Positions 21,417 to 32,145 are shown, numbered from the stretch's first letter. The stretch: DNA of 46,580 nucleotides from Perkinsus olseni (GCA_013115135.1 JABANP010000424.1:1-46580), one strand, 5' to 3'. A program made the numbers and translations. Notes: generated by a model from the sequence alone, not told the origin.

Positions 21417-22789
21417 TCACCGAGCCGCGGCTATTGCCTGCCTGATTGCGAGATCAGGTCGAAGAACACCATACAGCATCTCCTCGCCTGATTTCGTCTT
21501 GCATCTGCCCTTCGTGGAGTTCAATAGTATCCTCTCGATCTCCCTCGGCTTGAAGTTCTTGAAACTTTTCATCAGCGCCACTAGACCGCCAACAGCGGCT
21601 GTGGCAGCTGAGGAACCCCAATTGCGAAAATATTCCCACTCACTTCCGTTGCGCGTTGGTGACGGGTGCACAACCCTGGTGCTGGGTACACCGAAGCTAG
21701 CAAGCTTCGAGGCCCCCGTTGAGAGGACTAATGGCTCCACCGCTCGCGTCCCTGCTATGCAGAGCACTCCAGATATACTGTTGGCAAGGGAGCACGGTAA
21801 AGCATTTTCTTCTGGCCCATCCACATTGTCGGAATTCGTAGTACTGGTGAGTACTAAAATTCCCTTCCTAACAGCCTTCTTTAGTACACGTTTGAAAAAG
21901 AGCGACAAGTTGTGCTCGAACGGCATCACGTTAGCAAAGACTATGACGTCGGTATCGTCGAACGTGAGGGCCGCCTCCCAACTTCGTGTAGTCTGGGTGT
22001 AGCTAGCTCCATTTGCATGATGCGTCATCCTTATCGCACGAATTTTAACCCTGTCAGCGATGCCAGCGATCCCGACTCCATTGTTGATGTTTGCACCAAG
22101 CACACCGGCCATCGCCGTACCGTGACCATTATGATCCGTAAGTGACTCCGGCCATGCTCCAGAGGCGTCGTATCCCTCCAGCAGCTTCCCTTCAAATTCA
22201 GGATGTCCAGGTGCTATACCCGTATCTATAATGGTCACGATGACATACTTCCGTGGGAGACCAGACTCTGTCACCGCCGCCCAAACCTCCTTAATATGCA
22301 AGGCCTCAAAAAAAGTTTTCTGGTGGGGAAACAGCGGATCGTTGGGAGGGTAACTCAGCACGTTCGACGGGGCCTTAAGGCTTGCACCTCCTTTGAACGT
22401 GGCTCGCCATAGCGCAGACGAGCTGCTGAGCGGCGCTCCACAAAGATAAGCAATCCACAGGGATGCTGTCTTCAAGATACCCCTGGGACGAAGCGCCGCC
22501 ATAATCGAAGCACGCGCGAGAAAGAACTGAGACTGGGCTACTGTTGCGAACACTCCGCGATGAGGCTACTGGCAGTAGCCTACTGCGGGGGTTGGTCGAC
22601 GGACCAGAGTCTCTGGAGGGAGAAAGAAGTGGAAGTTGTGCAATCCTTCATGAGTTTCAGTCGATGCTTCACCGAAGACTCCACCGCTTCAGATTTTACG
22701 AAGCGCACAGAGCAAATGGCCCGAACAACGGAAAACTTCGTGATTTCCAAGTTCGGGAAAGCCGGCGGCGCACTAAGTCCTCCCATCAT
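21417..22789 (-). CDS. Subtilisin-like serine protease (S8 family)
   Basis: A secreted-type subtilase. The catalytic domain is continuous from about 22425 to the TGA at 21417. The triad is visible: Asp in TIIDTGIAPGHPEFEG, His in NGHGTAMAG, Ser in WGSSAATAAVGG; Asn of LTSTTNSDN is in the oxyanion position. The residue after the catalytic Ser is Ala and the usual GTSMAAPH is degenerate, but the Ser is present. Two N-terminal models fit. In model A an exon at 22789-22584, with propeptide-like sequence (VRAICSVRFVKSEAVESS, ending SVDQPP), splices in phase 2 to 22425. In model B a single exon starts at ATG 22502 with a signal-peptide-like start (Arg/Lys, then ASLWIAYLCGAPL). Model B is 361 aa with triad near 93/127/298. 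I favour A because the upstream exon resembles an inhibitory propeptide, but then the signal peptide is still missing upstream. Confidence 0.85.
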
Positions 22790-22899
22790 GAGCGCCAGGT
22801 TGTTTCGTTTCGACGGTTTCCAGGTAACTGAGCGCTACATTTCCGGCTCGATAAACTTAAACTAATCCTCGCTTGCATCGAAGCTATAAATTCCGTAGT

Positions 22900-23226
22900 T
22901 CGACTCTGACCCATTTTAGTACCGCTCCTCAAGCTAACCCGGGCGAACTTGACAGATTCACCATATCAGGCGACTGTCTATCCGCACGCACTCGCTGATA
23001 CGTATGCGCTGCTTAGAATCCAACTCTGAATTCCAAGGATGAATGGCGATCATGAAGCCTGGGGTGCTCCCGGGGCTATACGCCTGAGAACGAGCGAGAG
23101 TGGTCGCCTGCCCCACGACTTTCAGAGTACAGAGTTGTCGTCTGGTCTGTGGGTCTCGACGTGTGATAGCTCACGACGGAACCTCCTGACTTGCGCACCG
23201 TAGCAGGCAAGCATGTCTACCACTAT
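22900..23226 (-). pseudogene. Decayed copy of the + strand gene at 28709
   Basis: From ATG at 23226 the frame reads M-L-A-C-Y-G-A-Q-V-R-R-F-R-R-E-L, then PDDNSVL followed by TGA. It matches the start of the 28709 gene residue for residue with substitutions. A short deletion after the Val-Leu shifts the frame and creates the stop. It is part of the inverted duplication described at 23037-23375. Confidence 0.55.
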
Positions 23227-23375
23227 CGATTGGCTGTTGGCTTACGGGCGCTGTTTGGCTGGTTGAGGTTGAAGAACGTTTCACTTGTGACTCGTATAAT
23301 CTACCATGTCAGACCGTCTCCGACGGTCGGTTACGTCTGCCTCAGACGTGTGTAATTTCGTTTCCACCCGAGAAG
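23037..23375 (-). repeat. Inverted duplication, left copy
   Basis: Reverse complement of about 28585-28935, diverged but colinear over roughly 340 bp: AACGTTTCACTTGTGA, GTATAATCTACCATGTCAGAC, AGAGTTGTCGTCTGGT and CCCGGGGC blocks recur in order. The left copy has an extra segment of about 40 bp near 23307-23350. The shared segment covers the upstream region and first exon of the gene at 28709. Confidence 0.7.
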
Positions 23376-24053
23376 GGAATGCTTCAAGCCCAATAGTGTC
23401 TCCATACAGTGTATGGCATACACGAGCCCAGTCCGCTCACACACGGGCAACGCTACGGTTGCTGTTTGTTCCGGGACACCAGTCTCGGAAACAAAAAAAC
23501 GCTTCGCTCCGTCGATCAACGTCAGACCAAACCCGCTCAGGCCCTTTGCCAGGGTCTGAGCTACGGCCTCGCCCAAAAAGCACGCGCCTGCTCGTATTAC
23601 CATTGCTCTGCTTTTTTTCCTCACCGACGAAGGAAACGGACCCTCGAAGCACCGAGAACAGCCAGGAACTCTGATAGGGCGGAGAAAATTCCACGAATCT
23701 CGCCTAACGATGACGGTACGATGCCGAACGCAATTCAAAAGCCGAAGGAGACGATTCATTATACACTTAGACAAGAAGAGTCGGACACTGACGGCTGCAA
23801 CTCAGCACATCAGTTTAGCAGACCCTTCCATACACGTCAGGAGGATCCCGTCGGGACCCTCGGTGGAGTTATCAGAGGCTTGTCTGGGATCTAACACAGT
23901 TGCACGCATGCGCAAAAGATACGCCGACGTAGTATCTTTACCTAGCTCCGACTCGCCCATGCCGCCGATCGTGACCTCTCCCGTATCATTCCGAATGTAC
24001 ACCTGAAAAGATATCCGATGCTCTCTCGCGAGTTGACGAAGATACGCTATCAC
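23331..24053 (-). other. Coding-like exons of an unresolved - strand gene
   Basis: Downstream of the lipid kinase, same strand. A 64-nt exon (about 23994-23931) reads VYIRNDTGEVTIGGMGESEL between a TTTTCAG acceptor and a GTAAAG donor. It joins in phase 1 to PRQASDNSTEGPDG (about 23880-23803), which ends at TGA. Further downstream, 23770-23340 reads GEAVAQTLAKGLSGFG and LTLIDGAK, faintly like a Rossmann fold. I could not assemble a whole gene or name a family. Resemblances to EF-G, KH or E1-like folds are too weak to claim. Confidence 0.3.
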
Positions 24054-24084
24054 GACGACATGCCAGACTTATCACGCGAAGATA

Positions 24085-26891
24085 TTATCGTGCAAAAATG
24101 CAGCCGGAGGATTGCATGTTTCGTACTGGCCCGAGTCCAACTGCAGGCAGAGGGAGAGAGATGAATCGTCCGCATTCCAACTTGAGGATACCGAGCAACG
24201 GAACACAGCGGAGGACATCCTCCAAACAAAGATTCTCCTCACCTTGGAGCAAGTGTAGGTTTCTATCCACGGGAGGGCAAGGTGTGAGCCTGTCTTCATC
24301 GCCAGCAGCGTCTCGATCGCCTAATACAAACAAATCCCTAACCCAATCGATCCTGATTAGATCTCCTCCCACCTGCCACCGACTGCAGCTCCTTATCACA
24401 CAAACGGAGAGCACACCATCATCACACCGAGCATTCGGATCCACGATGAAATCTCCTAAGAACAGCAGCACAGACTGACCGCTCCATACTCGACATTCTC
24501 CCCACCACACTTACCTGCAGCATGACTCACGTTAGTGACTGTGACGCTCATTATCGGGCCTCTAATCGTCGTCACAGAAGTCTTGGGTTGAGGAAGTCCC
24601 AGACCTGAACGGAAGGCTCCCTGGAGTTAACGAATGGGCAGCGTCTCTCGCCCACGGTGAAGAAAATTTACATTTTAGACCTTCTAATAATCGCCTTACA
24701 ATCTCGCCGGAGACGTTCTCCGAGACCGACTCAGTGGAAACGCGTCCTTGTCTATGCTACTTCCCTTTTCCAATACATCAACCAGCATTTCTCTATTGAA
24801 GACGCCCAAACCTACTGTGCTCACCTGAGAGTTCCTTAGGGACCGGCTCCTTGCAGTAGAGCACTAAATGCCCGGCCTTAGCGTCCATTCGAAGAATGCT
24901 CACCAAGGCTGCTATCACCCTCCCCACTTGTCGAGGTATGCCTGGTGAAAAGACACCTGTGGGACTAGAACCCGGGTGGGAGAAAGACTCACGTCCGAGT
25001 GTCCGTCGCGTTATCATCTCAACATCAGCAATGAATCCCCAGCAAGTCATAGTGAGATCGACCACGCCACATCTGCGGAAAAGTTGGTATCCCTTGCACG
25101 CATGCACAAACCTACTACCCCTGATCTTCGCTAACCCTGCTCTCCTCCTCTGCCGCCGTTTCGGTGCCATCATCCGGGGCTATTGACGACTCCCTCACAG
25201 CATGATACAAATCCAAAGGCCTACATGCATGATGCAGGGATCGAACATCAGACCTTCAGGTAGTGAAATGTCCGCGCTACTGCCTTACCTGTACTGGCCG
25301 GTGTGAATCGCGTCCAACATCCTCTTACATGCCAAATATGCGTTCGGCATTCCCAAACTATTCGCCAGACCATCACTGAAAAGGAAAAAGGAAAAACAGA
25401 AAATCTACAACAGGGTCCATCTTCCTCAGGATGACGCCCAATCATGACGTCGATTAAAATATACAGCGAAGTGGCAGATAATAAACCCACCAAATTCCCA
25501 GCGGAGCGAAGCATTCCACGCAAAGAATATTCAGCGATCAGCAAAGACAGACCACGTCGGGTTACTTGGTTCCAGCCGGGATTATTGCCAACGGAAGTCT
25601 GGAAAGGAGCAGCTCAAGCGTAGAAAGAGTTTTGGATTAACTGTACCTGCAAGAAATACGGAAAATTTGGTATGCACGCGGTATGGTGCGCTGTTACACT
25701 CCCTGTAGAAGCTCATGCAACAGACAATCTCCTCCTATCACAGCGATCGCCGAGTACCTGAGAGTCCTTCCCCGTGCGCAACCTCATCGAGCGCGACTAA
25801 ACTAGCATACAACAGCCCGCTCGAATTCGTCCACCTATACGCTATTTCTACTTTCAGTAGCTGGATATTCTCCATTTCACGCTGCCGCACTGCGAGAACG
25901 CGATCCATGTCCCTTCTACAGTACAAGTACCACGATGGCCTCTACAATTCCGAGCAGAAACTCCTCCCGACCTCCAACCAAAACTCGCGATTCAAACAAG
26001 TGCCACATCCCCGCTATTCGAACTCACAAATCAATATCAAGATCAGCGCCCAAGTCATAGGCATGGCCCACGTGCTCCGTAAATACAACCTTGTATGGCA
26101 CTTCGCTTCGATCGAGCATTACCTGACGACACAGGACGATCTCTGTCCGAAACTTCGCCTAGAATATGACATATTTCCAAAGAAGATGAGAGCCGCAGTC
26201 ACTCCTTCCGAAGCAAGGGACTCGCTGATCGTCAAAAGGCCACCCGCTTTCGAGAGCCGGCCTTTCGGTTCCAAGTTTCGAAATTTTCTAGAGTATTTCC
26301 AAGTTTACTTTCCCTGTAAAACTCCTGTTCCCTCCGACAGAGCGAGAGAATAATCCCTACTGGATTGCCAGACTTCTACCAGCCATTCCTCAAACATCCC
26401 GGTCGTGCCCCACAAGAGAGCGCGGGAGCGCACAAGCAAAAACGGAGAATTCTTCAATCACTGTTGAAGGCCACAGTCACCAATGAAACCGCTCGCCCCC
26501 TCATTAACAGCAATTTCTCAGAGACCGTAAAAACTTCGTCGGCGCGACTTTGGAACGGGTTGGATGCATTCAATTGGTTGTTAGGACACTGCCATCTCAG
26601 TTATTCTTCTGCGCATTCACTGAGATGTGGTATGACCGCGTAAAATGAGCACCGAGCGAAAACTGATCATCGCCCTCTCCCTTATGACCTTCACAATATT
26701 ATCATAGACCTTCCGACCGAGCCCTCCGCCAGAAATGGGATTACAAATCACCAGTAGTCGAAAATCCTGAGTACATCGCTTGAGATGACGGCCCTGGGAA
26801 TTGAACCCGATACCTTCGGTAAGGACTGGTGAACTTTGCCATCAGAGGACCTCTCGGGAAGGAAAGCCGCGGCGAGCTCGAAGGGCGACAT
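24085..26891 (-). CDS. Sphingosine/diacylglycerol kinase-family lipid kinase, 12 exons
   Basis: A DAGK-catalytic-domain lipid kinase that phosphorylates long-chain bases or diacylglycerol; the sequence looks most like sphingosine kinase. Exons (- strand): 26891-26814, 26766-26653, 26122-26028, 25757-25698, 25598-25566, 25375-25289, 25220-25119, 25072-24993, 24941-24825, 24604-24515, 24455-24243, 24140-24085. They total 1125 nt, 374 aa, with every phase matching. Motifs in order: RLLVICNPISGGG (nucleotide-binding start), VVFTEHVGHAYD, AIAVIGGDCLLHELLQG, LAIIPAGTNDGLANSLG, then LTMTCWGFIADVE and DFIVDPNARCDDGVL, the C-terminal strand region of these kinases. The glycine-rich motif normally read as GGDG or SGDG is GGDC here (Cys about 107), an unusual change at an ATP-contacting site. 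The second exon's 3' border and the last two exons are the least certain. An AG lies three bases before the ATG (26894), so the start could be a cis or spliced-leader acceptor. No targeting sequence is seen. Confidence 0.82.
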
Positions 26892-27092
26892 TCTCTGCAA
26901 AGACCAAAATTCCGAATGGTTATGCGCACATGACCACCTTGCGCTGACTCATCTTAGTGGATCAGTAAAAACTCATCAATTCAGAAGCAACTTGAGAACC
27001 CGACTAGTCACCAAAGCTTCCCAAAAAACGTTCAATTTATTCTATCCCCATAAATTTTCATATTATACTTACGCGTTATTACACCCCCAGTT

Positions 27093-27699
27093 TCACATAC
27101 CGTAAATTCCGCAAATCACTCCCACCATGAATGCAGTATGAATCCTGATATATCGTCTATACTGTTTATCTCACGCAATCGCTATGACGAGCGCCTTGCA
27201 AAGAGAAATTTGCATCCAGAAACGCTGAATCAGCGGAAGTAGTGGTAGAGGGAACAGGATAATAATCAGCCCAACGAGTTGGCAGAACGAATCAACATGG
27301 CAGCCCAGGGCCTCTGAGTCGGGGGTGTTACGGTATTGCCATCCTAGGGGAACTGCATAATATCTTCCCAGCAGTTCCCGTCGACGAGGCAGTGGAACGC
27401 ACTGGTACAATGGCTAGCAATTTCCGGGAAAAAACCTAGAAACCTTGATATTACGCGATAAGGAATCCACCGCAAAGGACCATGAAACTCGAGAATTCCA
27501 TGTAGTTCAAGAGTTGTAGCGGCAGTATTTTGGCGGATGAATTTAAGCCGAGCCCTCCTACCACCTCTAATACTACCTTGGCTTGCTGTCCAGATTTCCG
27601 CGGATATAACAGTAGGATGCTCGCGGCCACGACGAGGATGAAAGATACCCCGAAGCACGCCCACATGACCGGGTCCTTCAAGTTGATATATTCCATCAT
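27093..27699 (-). CDS. Small multi-pass membrane protein, 169 aa
   Basis: Exons 27699-27481, 27413-27175 and 27144-27093 join in phase (219, 239, 52 nt). The start M-M-E-Y-I-N-L-K-D-P directly follows CAACAACAAG, an acceptor-like AG. Three hydrophobic segments are visible: WACFGVSFILVVAASILLLY near the N-terminus, CQLVGLIIILFPLPLLPLI, and a C-terminal helix that the last splice extends (ALVIAIAIHTAFMVGVICGI). The first intron has alternative donors at 27480 and 27454; the one at 27480 keeps the frame into exon 2. I do not recognise the family. It sits 79 nt after the stop of the gene upstream and 201 nt before the lipid kinase, all on one strand. Confidence 0.6.
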
Positions 27700-27778
27700 C
27701 TTGTTGTTGGTATTATTATTCACAAATTATACAATCCTCCTCCCTCCCGCTCAGGCCGTTGGGGAGAGTGAAGATGAA

Positions 27779-28417
27779 TTAACCCTGAAAATGATCAAGG
27801 TCATACCACTCCTCGACCAACTCATTCCGAAATGCCCGGCCCAGATTAATCACTGACTCGCAAGGCCCGGTCATCGACAAGAAAATCTGGTGGCTTACGC
27901 TCGGAAGGTAGAAGATGAGAAATCCACAGTTCAGGTGCTACTAAGAAAAACGCCTCGTGCTCCCATCATAGAACAACCGTACTTAACCGGGTTGATTAGA
28001 CTAACATCAAAATAGCATAACTGGAGCTGACGTCACCACCTTGTACGACAAAAGCAAGTAGCGCAGAGAATGATGATGGACTGACCGTGTACCTGCTACT
28101 GCGACGAGAAGAAAGCATCATTCGCTCTGCTTTCGAAATATTGCACAAGACAACTGGTTCAAGCGGACCAGCCTGGGGAATAGCAATGATGGACAAGACC
28201 TCTTCCACGAGAAAACGATCCTCAACTAATATACGCGGTTGGACAGCTGTGGCACTCACGACCGCATACTCCCTTGAAGGGAGGCTGCACGTCGTCACTG
28301 ATTCGAATGTGGCATCACTAGAGAAGCTCTGCGTAAAGCTAACTGTCATAATAGCAAAATGTTGCCGTGTTCGGCAAGGATCCGTAAAGCGGTCTCACCT
28401 TGTACGGTAATCGACAT
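27779..28417 (-). CDS. Hypothetical protein, three exons, 131 aa
   Basis: Exon 1 (28417-28399) is only 19 nt (M-S-I-T-V-Q) and ends at GTGAGA in phase 1. Exon 2 (28342-28040) follows a CTATTATGACAG acceptor and codes a beta-rich stretch (VSFTQSFSSDATFE, LVEDRFLVEEVLSIIAI). Exon 3 (27852-27779) adds NLGRAFRNELVEEWYDL and stops at TAA. All borders agree in phase (19, 303, 74 nt). The opposite strand is also open here but has no splice support. No signal peptide, membrane segment or family recognised. First gene of the compact same-strand trio ending with the lipid kinase. Confidence 0.55.
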
Positions 28418-28584
28418 TGCAGCCTTCAGGTTGTACTGTGGTCATCGCCAGACGGTTGTCGTTGAGTAGCCTCAGACGACTCTTCTGTAACCACCCGAAT
28501 TTCGGGCCCAGAAGCACTACTACCGCCAACGCAAAAACGAAAAAAAACTCGGAAAGAGCGAAGCCAAAGGTATGAACAACTTTT

Positions 28585-28935
28585 TTTGAGTGGAAACGGA
28601 ATTATACACGTCTGACATGGTAGATTATACGGATCACAAGTGAAACGTTTATCAACCTTAACCAGCCAAACAGACAGACAAACGCCCGCAAGCACAGGCC
28701 AATCAATAGTAAGTAGTATAGACATGCTTGCCTACTACGGTGCGCAAGACAGAAGGTTCCGTCGTGAGCTACGATGCATCAAGACCCGCAAACCAGACGA
28801 CAACTCTGTGCTCCTGGAGAACGTCGTGGAGCGGGCGACCACTCCCGTCACCATCGAGCGCAAGTCACCACCTTGCTCGTTCTCAGACGTATCGCCCCGG
28901 GACCACATCCAGGATTCACGATCGCCATTCAGGGG
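28585..28935 (+). repeat. Inverted duplication, right copy
   Basis: Partner of 23037-23375. It includes the upstream sequence, the start codon at 28709 and most of exon 1 of the 28709 gene. Here the coding frame is intact, whereas the left copy is broken. Confidence 0.7.
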
Positions 28936-29092
28936 ACTTCGTTGCCGTCGTGAGAATGCAGGACCTCAATAACATGAAGACACTACTTCCCCCCGGACTG
29001 TTGCACATGAGTGCCATACAATGTTATAAAATACGTCGCGTCGATCAATGGCGACGAGGACGTGAAGAGCGTCCCCATTACGGCCTCTTCAA
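28709..29092 (+). CDS. Hypothetical protein, 5' part only, cut short by a LINE
   Basis: Starts M-L-A-Y-Y-G-A-Q-D-R-R-F-R-R-E-L and runs to CSFSD at 28890. A GTATCG donor and an acceptor at ...GAATGCAG (28963) give a phase-0 join to DLNNMKTLLPPGLLHMS, which stays open to the 3' flank of the LINE at 29093. The gene end is not visible, so the copy is probably truncated by the retroelement or finishes inside its 3' untranslated part. A decayed inverted paralogue lies at 23226-22900. It is divergently arranged from the 28417 gene. No domain recognised. Confidence 0.45.
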
Positions 29093-30690
29093 CTATCGTG
29101 GGATTCCTTCAGTCTTCGTCCGATCCACTCCTTCCCTGGTCGTCTTCGAAGTGGAAAGCGTAGCTCTGAATCTACGGGGAGGATCAGAACCGTTTTCCGC
29201 ATCTCTGAGATCGACGCAGAATTTCAGAAGTAACTCACTCAATTTTAGCAAGCGACGCCTCTGCTTGCCTGCCGTGACTAACTTACTCAAGAGGAGTTGT
29301 GAGCTCACCCCTGCCTCCTTCCTGGCGCTATCCAGGAGCGGACATTCTTGAGCGAGGTGGATCGTGCTGCCGTCGGGTGCCCCGCATGGGCACGTTGGTG
29401 TCGCCCTTAGCCGCTGCAGGTGGCGTAGATGCGGTGTCGGTAGCTGCCCCGTCACAAGCGCCATGAGCGCCGGCGACGTCTCGTACTTTGAGAAGTTCCT
29501 AGCTGCTGAGAAGGTGCTAAAGAGTGACCGTATGGTGGAGCCTAAGGATTCCTTGCGGGCCGCCCACCACGTGGACGAAGCATCCGAAACTATGTCTCGA
29601 ACCAGACCCTTAACGTGAGATCTAGCGCTTGCCACCGGAAACGATGTGAATGGCGATGAGGCACTCCCACATAATTCATCTGCCCTCTCATTGCCTATGA
29701 TTCCGCAGTGCGAAGGACACCACTTGAGCCTCGGACGGCTCCCTAGTGCGAGGTCTGCCAAGTGAGACATGACCCTACATGCTACAGCGTTTCGTTCAGT
29801 TAGTCTACGGGATTGTAGTGTGCGCAAGCTGGATTGCGAGTCACTTACAATAGTCCATCCATGCGGAGCATCTCCTTGATGCTGGCACGCATAGGAAATG
29901 GCTCTCTCGATGGGCAATTGTGCAGTACCCAGGCAATTTGTAGCCTTCGCAATGTATCTCGCCGCCCTGCGAGTATACCGCTATGGCGGCTCCTGCATGT
30001 ACTGAGGGACTGACGGAGCCATCCGTAAAGATAGCCTGGCCGCTCGGAGCTAGACTCGCAAACGCTGTCGCCGCTTCCTCCGTTTGGATTTCAATGCTCA
30101 GCCCATCGTCCCACGGAGGCAGAGGGTGTAGCTGCCACCCCTCCATGCCGATCGGTTCCGGAGGCGACCAGCCATTCAGAACACCGTGCATTGAGAGGGT
30201 CGAGTCTTGCCTAGCTCCCGCCATAGCCGCCAGGCCGGCAAGCACTAGATGCGGTGGCGTCAGTCCAGACAGAGCTATGAGTGCTGAGTTAGATGCTCGT
30301 CGAGGGGCTCTTAACGCCAGCCGTGCCGCGTATGCGGCGACGCGGGATAATAGAGTCTGGCACCGCTCATCCTCCAATACGGATTGCCATGATCGCACCC
30401 CATACGATATGTATGGAATGATTGACTTCTCGTATGTTGCAATGACCCCCCTACTGCTGAGCCCAGCCCTTTCTATCCCCATCCGACGCAACCTCCCGAG
30501 CCGCTGGATGGCAGCCTCGCAGGTCGTTTTCACGTGAAATCGAAAGTTCATTCGCTGGTCCAGGTGCACCCCCAAAACTCGCACCACCTTGCGACGCTCA
30601 AGTACTTTCCCCTTCAAAGACAGTTGGGGAGGCTTGCGAGGGGATAGGCAGCTGGACTTGTCCAGCTGGGCAGGTATGAACAACTAACTC
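29093..30690 (-). mobile_element. 5'-truncated non-LTR retrotransposon (LINE) with RNase H
   Basis: From 30683 the - strand codes the end of a reverse-transcriptase region (VVRVLGVHLDQRMNFRFHVK, SIIPYISYGVRSWQ), then the RNase H start TDGSVSPSVHAGAA. The frame breaks near 29910. In the next frame RNase H continues with PIERAISYA, the catalytic SDSQSS and WCPSHCGIIGNERAD, followed by a CPCGAPDG...H...CP zinc-knuckle-like end, stopping at 29093. RNase H D-E-D residues are present but split between two frames. The catalytic YADD part of the transcriptase and everything upstream are missing, so this is a dead insertion of an I/Jockey-like element with RNase H. The clade is a guess. Confidence 0.85.
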
Positions 30691-31920
30691 TCCCATAATT
30701 GCAGTGAATTCGCGGCACGAAAATGGCAACTTTTCTTCTCTCCCGCCCAAATTTTTGGGAAAAACCACATTTCTAAAGAAAGTTGCCATTTTCTAAAGAA
30801 GTTTCTCGCTCGCCCGGGAGAGGATTGGGATTACGCTTTTGACTCTCGGATAACCTATGACCTATAACCCTAGGCCTTCGGGTTTGAGGTGATGGTCGCC
30901 CGAAGGGCGACCTGAGTCGGGTTTCGGGTTGACGGGGGTTACGGTCAGTACTCCACTAGGTCTTTTTCTCTTTAGTTTTTCTCCTTCTTTAGATTTTCGC
31001 CCTCTTGCTTAGATTTTCGCCCTTTCGCTTAGATTTTCACCGTCTACCCAAATTTTTCTCCCGCGCGCCCAAAATTCGCCAGCTCCTGGGCACAAAGTTG
31101 TCTCGATGAGGCACCTCGAAATCCACATTTTTGAGCCTAGAATGCCGTGCAACGTGTCCGGTGGTCTGATCCGAATCCCACCGGGATTATCCCAGTGTGC
31201 ACCCGATGCACCTTTAGCACTTCTGCTGAAGCCAGAAGCCATTGTATTCTCATACGAGGTTTTCCGGCCGAGTTTTCACAGTCAGCCTGCCCTATGCCCC
31301 CCCAACGGCGTCCTCTCAACCGGCTGTGTTGGCCTAACACCGTGATCGACTTCCTACTGCTACAATGTGTTAGCATTACGTACCTCCGCTAGCAATTCGC
31401 TAGCAGCAATGCTACGTTCTTTGCGGCGTATAGCATGCGCTCTTCAATGTGATGAAACTGTTGTGTGCTTAATCAAATGATGAGCATCTTATTATTAGGC
31501 AAACACGCGCCTCGGCCCAAGCTCTCTCCTCCACAGTTAGATCCTTTCAGTGCTGAGTTGCTGTCACTACTGGTAAATACCAATTCATGGGAGTTCCCCC
31601 AAACGAAAAGTAACCAAAGGTCAAGCCTTCTGTTCCGAAGCCTCCGCACCGAAAGAACACTCACGTTCTAACACACAGGAGAGGGCCCCTGACTCGGAGG
31701 CTCTGAGCCGAAGTGTTCTCTCAGGTAGCCGAGGTCTCCGGTTCGAATCCTAGTGGTGTCATTTCTCATGCTTTTTTTGATGTCATTTTTGTCGTCACCT
31801 TCGCTCTGGGGAGTTGTGGGCGATTTTCGGGGCCTCCTCATAGCTTATACAACTTACCGAAATGGTTCTTCGGAACCTATCCGGAATTAGATACCCCGCT
31901 CAAATTGTTTGAAGGTCATC
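30691..31920. other. Repeat-rich gap, no gene seen
   Basis: Holds a perfect 14-bp inverted repeat (AAAATGGCAACTTT at 30720-30733 with its complement at 30779-30792), a perfect 8-bp hairpin GGTCGCCC-GAA-GGGCGACC at 30894-30912, and three near copies of TTTAGATTTTCGCCC-like words at 30985-31045. A GGTTCGAATCC motif at about 31738 resembles a tRNA T-arm/B box, but no tRNA folds. Short frames on both strands lack splice or domain support. Confidence 0.5.
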
Positions 31921-31923
31921 ATG

Positions 31924-32145
31924 GTGGTATCTTTAGGTCGTCCTTGTTGTTGTTTGCATTATGGTATCTTTAGGTCGTCCTTGTTGTTGTTTGCATTATG
32001 GTATCTTTAGGTCGTCCTTGTTCTTTGCATTATGGTATCTTTAGGTCGCTCTTGTTCTTGGCATTATGGTATCTTTAGGTCGTCCTTGTTGTTGTTTGCA
32101 GTATGGTATCTTTAGGTCGTCCTTGTTGTTGTTGTTTGTATTATT
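31924..32145 (+). repeat. Tandem repeat, six copies of about 31-38 bp
   Basis: Unit GGTATCTTTAGGTCGTCCTT followed by a variable GTT-rich tail and TTGCATTAT. Six copies differ mainly in the number of GTT/TTC triplets and a few substitutions. The array stops about 30 bp before the start codon of the MGCC gene, so it may be in its promoter or 5' leader. Confidence 0.85.

Noticed and set aside
23340..23640. E1/ThiF-like Rossmann fold
   Set aside because: Glycine spacing is wrong and no adenylation or Cys motifs follow.
23802..24053. EF-G or KH-domain similarity of VYIRNDTGEVTIGGMGES
   Set aside because: Only one short stretch matches; GTPase motifs and a full KH GxxG are absent.
25715..26353. 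212-codon + strand frame
   Set aside because: It is antisense to lipid-kinase exons that join in phase and carry GHA and GGD motifs.
28087..28410. 107-codon + strand frame
   Set aside because: The - strand there gives a three-exon gene with matched phases.
29364..30537. + strand frames over the LINE
   Set aside because: Antisense to reverse-transcriptase and RNase H coding sequence.
31720..31760. tRNA suggested by GGTTCGAATCC (also near 19780)
   Set aside because: Acceptor, D and anticodon arms do not form around either motif.
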